A stretch of 64,000 nt of DNA from Calendula officinalis (Eukaryota > Streptophyta > Magnoliopsida > Asterales > Asteraceae), in the NCBI GenBank assembly GCA_963853835.1, contig OY970832.1, positions 8,390,001-8,454,000 on the forward strand, written 5' to 3'. Positions within the stretch are counted from its first letter, which is position 1, and every line of letters starts with the position of its first letter. The translations under genes and the position numbers were made by a program. Below, piece after piece: positions 55,775 through 64,000 of the stretch. The notes beneath the pieces were generated by a model that was not told the DNA's origin, did no database searches, and saw only the letters and a program-made list of their open reading frames with translations.

Positions 55775-57081
55775 GTTACTATTGATCCATCAGTAGTAAC
55801 CAAATCAAAGCAAAGTAAATGGGCACCAAAACAGAAATCAGTAGTAACACCAAAGAGCAGTATCAATCAAACCACTCATGGTACTTTCTTCATTAAAAAA
55901 GATGAACCCAAGACAAAACAAGCTTGGGTTCCCAAAAAGAATTAATTTAATCTTCTTTTGTGCAGAACATGCAGGTGAATACATGGCATATTGATAGTGG
56001 ATGTTCTAGGCACATGACTGGGAATCTACAAATTCTCAGAAACTTTGAACAATATGATGGTGGTTATGTTGCATTTGGTGAAAATCCTAAAGGTGGTCGT
56101 ATCACTGGTAAAGGTATTGTATCAAATGGTAAGATTACATTTGATAATGTATTTTATGTTGCTGAACTTCAATAAAATCTGGTTAGTGTCTCACAAGTAT
56201 GTGATAAAAAGAACAAAATTCTTTTTACAGATACAGAGTGCATCATTCTTTCTCCTGACTTTATTTTAGATGAAAAATATGTTGGTTTAAGAACACCAAG
56301 GAGAAATAATGTGTATTGCCTGGATATAGGGGGAGAAATCATTTCTCCAAATGAAATTAACTGCTTTATATCCAAGGCAAACACAAATGAATCGGAATTA
56401 TGGCATAGAAGGATGTATCACACAAACTTTAAAAACATGAATAATTTGGTCAAAAAGAATTTAGTAATTGGTCTTCCACAAAAACAATTCATGCCTAAAA
56501 GGTAAGCACCACAAGACATCTCATAAATCCAAATTAATCAACTCTATTTCTAACCCATTGCAGCTACTTCACATGGATTTATTTGGTCCAACAAATGTAA
56601 TGAGTATTGGAAAGAAGCAATACTGTCTAGTTATTACTGATGATTTTTCTAGATTTACTTGGGTATTTTTTCTCAGGACCAAAGATGAAACAAGTGAAAT
56701 CATCAAGAACCTAATAATCAAACTGGAAAATACTAGAGATCTTAAAGTGAAAGCCATTAGATGTGACAATGGCACAGAATTTAAAAATGAAAATCTAATC
56801 TCTTTTTGTGATCTTAAAGGTATTGACAGGCAGTATAGCTCTCCTAGAACTCCTCAACAAAATGGTGTAGCTGAAAGAAGAAATAGAACAATCATTGAAG
56901 CAGCAAGGTCTATGCTTGCAGATGCAAAGTTACCAATAACTTTTTAGGCTGAAGCTGTTAATAATGCTTGTTATGTACAAAACAGAGTATTAATAGTCAA
57001 ACCACATCTTAAGACACCATATGAACTTCTCAACAAAAGAAAACCTTCAATAAGCTTTTTAAAATCATTTGGTTGTCCATG

Positions 57082-57924
57082 TTGTTATGGTAGAAAACCC
57101 GGTCAAACCTATTACTTTGTGAATCTGATGAACAAAGGAATATATAAGTTTAACTTATATAAATAATCTTAGTGAAACTCGTCTCATACCGAGTTGGTCG
57201 GTATCTGGTCCTACTGAGTTGGTCAGTATGAGGTGATACCGAGTTCACGGACCGAGCTCCACATACTGAGTTAGTCGGTATAGCTCAGTCTCATACCGAG
57301 TTAGTCGATATAGCTCAGTCGAAAACCCGGTCAAACCTATTACTTTGTGAACCTGATGAACAAAGGAATATATAAGTTTAACTTATATAAATAATCTTAG
57401 TGAAACTCGTCTCATACCGAGTTGGTCGGTATCTGGTCATACTGAGTTGGTCAGTATGAGGTGATACCGAGTTCACGGACCGAGCTCCACATACTGAGTT
57501 AGTCGGTATAGCTCAGTCTCATACCGAGTTAGTCGGTATAGCTCAGTCATACTGAGTACACGGACCGACCAGTCCGTGAATGGTGCATTCCTTATCTGAG
57601 TAATGAATCAAATCCCTTTAATCAAGGGATGCACTTATTAGAATTGGGAGTTACATATAGAATAGGGTTAATTGTAAAACCTCTATACATTATAAATAGA
57701 GGTTTAGTCTTTAGTTTTTAAGTATCCTTTGGATCCCGGTTGATCATTTGTATGGATCACCGGTAACCCAATTCTAAATGTAACACTTTGTGGAGTGTTC
57801 TTGGTTATTCCGCAACCAAGAACACATTTTATACGTTTGTGCTTAATAAGAATAATCGTATGACGTATATGATCTTGTCTTTATCGATGTTATTAACAAT
57901 ATTGGGGTTCGTTGTGACCTAACA
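57082..57924. mobile_element. Solo LTR (843 bp) inserted in the copia integrase
   Basis: The ends are TGTTA...TAACA, flanked by a 5-bp target duplication, CATGT (57077-57081 and 57925-57929). Removing the insert and one CATGT rejoins the copia coding sequence exactly in frame (GCPC|TILITREQIDK). Internal features are a TATAAATAG-like signal near 57690 and a 229-bp tandem duplication. No interior or second LTR is present, so it arose by LTR-LTR recombination. Its family is not identified. Confidence 0.88.
57092..57548. repeat. Tandem duplication of about 229 bp inside the solo LTR
   Basis: Copies 57092-57320 and 57321-57548 are nearly identical, differing at a handful of bases. Each contains several copies of CATACCGAGTTAGTCGGTAT-type motifs and GCTCAGTC, with CATAC/GTATG arms able to pair. 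Confidence 0.92.
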
Positions 57925-60296
57925 CATGTACTATCTTAATTACAAGAGAACAAATTGATAAGTTTGACTGCAAAGCAGATGATGGAATCTTTGTAGGATA
58001 CTCTACTCAAAGCAAAGCATACAGAGTATTCAACAAAAGATTAAGAATTATAGAAGAAAGTGCTGATGTATCCTTTAATGAAAATCTTGTTAATGAAAAA
58101 GGAAATGGTCCAGATTGGTTATTTAATATTGATTCACTAACAAAATCTCTTGACTTCAGTTTTAACTTTAATGCAGGTGACTCAACTAATCAACCAACTA
58201 AAGAAGGATCATCATCACTTAATGGAAGTCAAAATTCTCTGCAATATATCATTATTAATCCTGATCCTACAGTAAATACTAAGGACAGTAACAACTCTGA
58301 TAATACAGAGAATACTAGTGTTAGTAACAACTCAGAAAATCAAAATCTTGAAGAAACAAGAAATGATACTGACACTAGTAACAACTCAGAAACCCTAAAT
58401 GATGATGCTGCAAGAAATGATACTGATACCAGTAATAACTCTCAAACACTTGATCTCAACAATGATGTTATTGACAACAGTATCAATGAAGAAAATCAAG
58501 AAGACCAAGAAGATTCAGAAACTCAAGAAGAAAACTGGACTGATGCTCAAGTTCCTGAATCCAATGAATCAAATCTTGACAGTCAAATAGTTGTTGACAA
58601 AGCTTCCAATTCTAGAGCTCAAAAGAATCATCCTTTAGACCTTGTTCTAAGTGATGTCAACTCAAATATGCAGACAAGAAGCAAATTTAATTCAAGTTTA
58701 AACAACAACTCTTGCAATATAAGTCTAATATCTAATGACTGTTTGTTTGCATGTTTTCTATCACAGGATGAACCTAAAAAGATCCAACAAGCAATGAAAG
58801 ACTCAAATTGGATTGAAGCAATGCAAGAAGAACTTCTTCAGTTCAAATTACAAGCTGTTTGGACACTAGTACCTCTTCCAAAAGGAAAAAGAGTCATTGG
58901 AACCAGATGGATCTTCAAAAATAAGAAGGATGAAAGAGGAATAATGATCAAAAATAAAGCCAGACTTGTAGCACAAGGATACACTCAAGAAGAAAGAATA
59001 GACTATGATGATGTATATGCTCCTGTAGCAAGGATTGAAGCAATCAGAATATTTTTGGCATATGCATCATTCAAAAGATTCAAAGTCTATCAAATGGATG
59101 TAAAGAGTGCATTCTTATATGGAAAAATAGAAGAAGAAGTCTATGTTTGTCAACCTCCAGGATTTGAAGATCCTGAACATGATGACTCTGTGTTCAAATT
59201 AGATAAAGCTCTTTATGGCCAACATCAGGCACCAAGAGCTTGGTATGACACATTATCATCATATCTGTTAAAGAACAATTTTCAAAGAGGTGCCATTGAG
59301 AAAACCCTATTCACCAAGAAGGTCAAAGATGACATACTACTTGTTCAAATATACGTAGATGATATCATCTTTGGATCACCAAATGATCAACTGTGCAAAG
59401 AATTTGAAGAACTTATGCAGATCAAATTCAAGATGAGCTCAATGGGTCCAATGAACTTCTTTCTTGGACTCCAAGTCAATCAAAAACCAGATGGCATCTT
59501 AATCAATTAATCTAAATATGTTAAAGACATATTGGAGAAATTTGCAATGAAAGACTGCAAAAGTGCAAGCACTCCTATAGAAACACATAAACACCTACAT
59601 CCTGACATTGAGGGGGAGGATGTAGATGAACACTTATATAGATCAATGATAGGTTCTTTAATGTATTTAATTGCATCTAGACCTGATATTATGTATAGTG
59701 TTTGTGTATGTGCCAGGTATCAAGCAAAACCAAAGGAACTGCGTTTGCAAGCAGTCAAAAGAATCTTTAGATACTTGAAAGGAAAACCATCACTAGGTCT
59801 TTGGTATCCACATGACTCACCTTTTGAACTTACAGCATACACAGATAGTGATTATTGTGGTGAATGCTTGGATAGAAAGTTAACTACTGGTGGATGTCAA
59901 TTCTTTGGATCAAGACTTGTGTCATGGCAATGCAAGAAGCAAATAAATGTTTCAACATCTTCTGCAGAAGCAGAGTATGTAGCTGCATCTGCATGTTGTG
60001 CCCAAGTCCTATGGATTCAAAATCAACTCATAGACTTTGGTATGTCTATTCTCAAAACTCCTATTTTTATAGATAATCAAAGTGCTATCAGTATTGTGAA
60101 TAACCCAGTAAAACACTCAAAAACTAAACATATTGAAATCAGATTTCATTTCATAAGAGATTGTAATGAAAAGAAATTAATTAAAGTGGTTAAAATTCAT
60201 ACTGATAATCAACTAGCAGATCTTTTTACAAAAGCATTTGATGTAGGAAAGTTTAACTATTTAGTTAACAGTATTGGAATGATCTTTATAAATTAA

Positions 60297-60753
60297 AATC
60301 TCATATGTAAAGTTTCTGTATAATATTAATTAAGTTATTAAAAATATTGACTACTGGTTCTTCATTTATTACTGATTATAGTTGTTAGTTACTACTGATC
60401 AGTCTTTAAAACATTCAAGCCTCAATTACTACTGACGTTTGTTATTACTGATACTTAGTTACTACTGATCGGCGGTTTACTCTTAAAAACGATAAAATTA
60501 CTTAACTAACCCCATGAAAATAGCCGTTATGCTATGATTCGAAGGGCATTTGTGACTTTTTGCAGGTTAATTTCGAAAACTATAAATAACAGAAGTCGGT
60601 TAATCTTACATTATCCAAACCTCGATCTGCTAAAACCCACTATAAACCCTAAAGGTCGGCAATCTTGTTTAAAACCATAAAAGGCAGTAATAAATCTCAA
60701 TTCAATTCAAAAACTCTCAGACAAACCGAATTTCAAACACAATCCAATCAAAA
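60297..60753 (+). other. Non-coding region between copia pol and the downstream ORF
   Basis: Contains many copies of TTACTACTGA(T/C) (about 60352, 60392, 60425, 60462). A putative leader follows that ends in CAATCCAATCAAAA before the ATG at 60754. In Sireviruses this region separates RNase H from the envelope-like or extra gene. Confidence 0.6.
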
Positions 60754-61240
60754 ATGGCGATGAGGAAACCTCTAGTTGCTCAAACAGATCTTCTTTACTT
60801 AGAATTTCACAACATGGTTGCATTTCTAAAAAACCCAGATGGAACAAGAAAGTTTAGGCAAATAGTTATGTTTCTCAAGAAATCCACAATAAAATTTGCC
60901 TTAACAATAAATCCCACACTCTGTGAACAACATATTGTTCAATTCTGGGAAAAAGCTGAAAGAATAGAAGAAGAGGATATCATCAAAATCAAATCAGACA
61001 TAGATGGACACTCCATTGTAATCACTGAACAAACCATTAGGCAACATCTACAACTCAATGATGAAACATGTATATCTCTTCTCTCTAAAGAGGATTTGAT
61101 TGAAAATATTTTAAAAATGGGGTATGAAGGAAGAACAGATATTCAAACTTTTTAAAAAGGTCTTCTTTCACCCCAATGGAAATTTCTGGTACATACTATT
61201 CAATATTGTATGTCACCTAAAAAGAGTACTTGGAATGAGT
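60754..61240 (+). pseudogene. Sirevirus downstream ORF (env-position gene), truncated
   Basis: ATG 60754 gives MAMRKPLVAQTDLLYLEF, NMVAFLKNPDGTRKFRQIVM and INPTLCEQHIVQFWEKAERI, stopping at TAA 61153-61155. The same frame continues KGLLSPQWKFLVHTIQYCMS, PKKSTWNEF, to about 61237, where gypsy sequence takes over. This protein type sits after pol in many Asteraceae copia elements and has no proven role. I see no signal peptide or membrane span in the remaining part, so an envelope function is not supported here. Confidence 0.7.
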
Positions 61241-64000
61241 TCAAGGCATCGGTTTTTCATATACCTTTCGGCTCAAGGCATCGGCCACCACATTCGCCTT
61301 ACCCGCGTGATACACAATTTCACAATCATAATCGGCAATCAACTCGATCCACCTTCTTTGTCGCATATTAAGGTCTTTTTGTGTAAACACATATTGCAAA
61401 CTCTTATGATCCGTGTACAACGTACACCGAGTACCATACAAATAATGCCTCCACAATTTCAAGGCAAAGATAATCGCCGCCAACTCCAAGTCGTGTGTCG
61501 TGTACCTTATTTCCGCATTCTTCAATTGTCGCGAGGCATACGCGATCACCTTTCCTCTTTGCATCAACACACAACCGAGCCCTTGATTCGAAGCATCACT
61601 ATAAACCACAAAATCTTCCATACCATCCGGTAACGCAAGAATCGGCGCGTTACACAACTTTTCCTTCAATAAATTAAACGCCTCTTCTTGCTTCTTTTCC
61701 CACACAAACTTCTCACTTTTTCTCGTTAACTTCGTGAGTGGAATTGCGATTCTCGAGAAGTCTTGTATAAATCTTCGGTAATAACCGGCTAATCCAAGAA
61801 AACTTCTAACCTCGGTAGGAGTCCTCGGAGGCTCCCAATTTGACACCGCTTCAATCTTTGACGGATCAACCTTAATACCATCACACGTCACCACGTGACC
61901 TAAGAATTGCACTTCCCGCAACCAAAACTCACACTTTGAAAATTTAGCATACAACTTCTCCCGTTTTAACACATCTAACACAAGTCTCAAATGACCTTCG
62001 TGTTCTTCTCGGTTTTCGAATAAATCAAAATGTCGTCAATAAACACGATCAAAAACTTATCAAGGAACGGTTTACAAACCCGATTCATCAAATCCATAAA
62101 AATCGCCGGCGCGTTTGTAAGACCAAACGGCATCACTAGAAATTCATAATGACCATAACGTGTACGAAAAGCCGTCTTCTCGGTGTCGCCTTCTTTCACC
62201 CGAACTTGGTGATAACCCGACCTCAAATCAATTTTCGAGAAATAACTAGCACCTTGCAATTGGTCGAATAAGTCGTCAATTCTCGGCAACGGGTAACGAC
62301 TCTTAATTGTTACCTTGTTCAACTCTCGGTAGTCGATACACATTCTCATCGAACCGTCTTTCTTTTTAACAAATAATACCGGTGCACCCCACGGTGACGA
62401 ACTCGGACGAATAAAACCCTTATCTAACAAATCTTGCAATTGAGTCATCAATTCCCGCATCTCGGTGGGAGCTAAACGATAGGGAGCGCGAGCAATCGGC
62501 GTCGCCCCCGGCACTAAATCAATTTTAAATTCGACTTGTCTCTCCGGTGGCAAACCGGGCAAGTCATCGGGAAATACCTCGGGAAAATCCCGAATAATTT
62601 TTACACTATCCATTGTCTTCTTTTCTTTTCGGCCATCTAACACATATGCAATAAACGATGCACAACCTTTCGATATACTTTTTCTCGCCTTAATGGCGGT
62701 AATCACATTAGGCATGTGATGTCGTTTCTCCCCATACACATACACTTTCTCATTCTCGGGTGTCCTAATCGACACTATTTTCTTTCCACACAAAATCTTG
62801 GCTTGGTGCATTCCCAACCAATCCATACCGATAACCACGTCAAACGCCCTAATTCCCATGGGTAACAAATCCACCTTAAACTTTCTACCGTCTATTTCTA
62901 TTTCACAATTTCTATAAATACATTCGACCATATACGTTTTCCCGTCGGCTACTTCTATTTCATAAACCTCATCTAACATTTCGGACGGCACATTCAATTT
63001 ACTACCGAACTCATAAGACACAAACGAATAATTGGAACCCGAATCAAACAAAATATGAGTTGGCAAGGAGTTAATGAATAAAGTACCTGACACCACATCG
63101 TGTGCCTCCTTCGCCTCCTCCCGAGTAAGTTGGAAGGACCGCCCCTTCACCTTCGCCGGTTCCACTTTCTTTTGAGCCGTGGACACCATCGACTCGATTC
63201 CTTTCTTTGGGCATACATTGCTATAGTGCCCCTTCTCGTGGCACGAGAAACACTCCACATCGGCCAACGACTTGACCTTACAATCCCGGGCTACATGCCC
63301 CAGTCTACCACAACTAAAGCAAGACCTCGATCCACTTCGGCACTCGCCGGTATGATTTTTCCCGCATTTCTTGCACGGGCCAACACTTCCTTGTTTAGAG
63401 AAGCTCGAAGTGAACTTCCCCTTTTTGAACGAACTAGAGCCGCTCTCCGCTTTCCTTTTCTCGCCCACATGGGCCCTCTCGGCAACCCGTGCCTCATTCA
63501 CTTCTTCCACACCCCGGGCGGCACTAATGGCCTCATCGAGTGTGACCGCCCTCTTAACTTCCAATTGGTAGTCCCACGGTAACCCACAAGCGTACCGGAG
63601 CACCCTCATTCTCTCCTCCGAATAAGTTTTTGCAACAAACGGGAGCAATCCCGTGAACTCTCTCGAGTATTCTTCGACCGACATATCACCCTTCTTGAGG
63701 GTCACAAATTTCTCATGCATCTTTTCTAAATCCCTCTCGGGACAAAATTTCTTTTTCAACCTCGCGGTGAATTCGTCCCACGACATCTTCTCAATCACCT
63801 CTTTCCCGAGGGTCTCATACACGATGTCCCACCAAACCATCGCATCCTCTTTTAACAATTGTGACGCATACGTCACCATATCGGCATCCTTACATTTACT
63901 ACTACCGATCACCCTCTCGGTTTCTCGGATCCACCTCATGGTTACTTTCAGGTCCGAACTACCCATGTACACATTTGGCTTACAAGCCATGAAGGATTTA
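61241..64000 (-). mobile_element. Ty3/gypsy retrotransposon (Del/Tekay-like chromovirus), both ends missing
   Basis: Minus-strand gag-pol runs off the right edge of the window and is cut at the left in the RNase H/connection region, at the join to the copia element. No LTR, integrase or chromodomain is present in the window. Base composition is noticeably richer in GC than in the copia element. The gag-zinc knuckle-protease-RT-RNase H order and the motifs resemble the Tekay/Del group, a by-eye assignment. Confidence 0.85.
61241..64000 (-). pseudogene. Gypsy gag-pol polyprotein, partial, one frameshift
   Basis: The frame is open from the window edge (..KSFMACKPNVYMGSSDLK) to 61987. Capsid motifs are MRWIRETERVIGSSKC, WWDIVYETLGKE, LKKKFCPERDLEKMHEKF and SVEEYSREFTGLLPFV. 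Zinc knuckles are CKKCGKNHTGEC, CFSCGRLGHVARDC and CFSCHEKGHYSNVC, around residues 210-270 of the visible part. Protease has ILFDSGSNYSFVS, and RT has SSSPWGAPVLFVKKKDGSMR, FSKIDLRSGYHQVRVKEGD and FIDDILIYS. A one-base loss near 62005, just after YSKTEK, shifts the frame. The rest of RT and RNase H is open at 61241-61990 (FLGHVVTCDGIKVDP, VYSDASNQGLGCVLMQ, YTDHKSLQYVFTQKDLNMRQ) and ends at ADALSRK before the junction. The polyprotein would replicate the element; here integrase is absent. Confidence 0.9.

Larger units (their letters stand above)
55946..60296 (+). pseudogene. Copia pol: protease, integrase, reverse transcriptase, RNase H (broken)
   Basis: Protease at about 55975-56170 (WHIDSGCSRHMTG, the DSG active site). 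Then the GAG-pre-integrase segment ending LWHRRMYHTNFKNMNNL (about 56398-56450), and the integrase core at about 56570-56945 (LLHMDLFGPTNV, VITDDFSRFTWVFF, IRCDNGTEFKNENLISF, PRTPQQNGVAERRNRTI). Reverse transcriptase is at about 58770-59510 (WIFKNKKDERG, FKVYQMDVKSAFLYG, YVDDIIFGS), and RNase H to 60296 (AYTDSDYCGE, TSSAEAEYVAASACC, LADLFTKAF). Lesions: TAA at 56173, a frameshift near 56500, TAG at 56945 replacing the expected Trp, a one-base loss near 57062, a solo LTR at 57082-57924, and TAA at 59508. The reverse transcriptase and RNase H blocks are otherwise well preserved. Confidence 0.92.
52947..61240 (+). mobile_element. Sirevirus-like Ty1/copia retrotransposon, truncated and degenerate
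   Basis: 5' LTR (52947-53500), methionine-tRNA primer site (53503-53514), gag (53585-55774), then protease, integrase, reverse transcriptase and RNase H in copia order to 60296, and a further ORF from 60754. The large gag with one clear zinc knuckle, copia domain order, initiator-Met primer site and an extra gene after RNase H point to the Sirevirus lineage. The 3' end is lost where gypsy sequence starts at about 61240. Coding is broken by stops (56173, 56945, 59508), frameshifts near 56500 and 57062, and a solo LTR at 57082-57924. Confidence 0.9.

Noticed and set aside
60754..61155. Viral envelope gene after copia pol
   Set aside because: The position fits a Sirevirus env-like gene, but the visible peptide has no signal sequence or membrane span, so an envelope role is unsupported.
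61124..61677. Plus-strand frames across the copia-gypsy join
   Set aside because: They read through the chimeric junction and then the antisense of gypsy RNase H; not a real gene.

Overview
This window looks like nuclear DNA of a flowering plant, probably a eudicot. It is AT-rich and has short exons split by GT-AG introns, a telo-box and site II ribosomal-protein promoter, a Sirevirus-type copia element, an Athila-like relic, Helitrons ending in CTAG and many MITEs. The repeat mix resembles Asteraceae, but that is an inference and no species call is possible from sequence alone.

Only five cellular genes are convincing, and four lie on the minus strand. They are: an 80-aa mitochondrial-type small protein (769-1102); a 19-coding-exon EFR3/SEMI-ROLLED LEAF 2 homologue (7087-12184), a plasma-membrane scaffold for PI4-kinase alpha, which here carries two one-base frameshifts and a stop relative to its family; an AN1-C2H2 stress-associated zinc-finger protein (26428-27585); 40S ribosomal protein uS5/RPS2 (31669-33008); and, on the plus strand, a small single-exon membrane protein (41429-41806). 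A fragment of an organellar-type leucyl-tRNA synthetase lies at 4376-4609.

The rest is transposable-element sequence. A 1.2-kb non-autonomous gypsy element with near-identical LTRs sits at 5407-6608. Two head-to-head Helitrons cover 13288-25086. The left one swallowed an Athila relic and a Stowaway MITE; the right one is a chimera with two RPA-like genes and an inverted Helitron 3' end. A pogo-like MITE, a 1-kb Mutator-like foldback, hAT and Harbinger MITEs follow. A Helitron at 35273/37975-40040 has captured exons of UBC7-type E2 and SEC23-type genes. A tRNA-derived SINE has a 14-bp target duplication. Another Helitron at 48943-52270 carries an RPA-like relic and a helicase C-terminus. From 52947 to the end are a Sirevirus-like copia element, broken by stops, frameshifts and a solo LTR, and a truncated gypsy gag-pol joined to it in the opposite orientation.

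The most unusual pattern is shared by all five Helitron 5' ends. Each has an antisense tRNA-like cassette (A box, B box, run of 6-8 T) whose T run lies 94-105 bp from the terminal TC. Nothing was computed: all boundaries were read by eye, and family names rest on recognised motifs rather than database searches.
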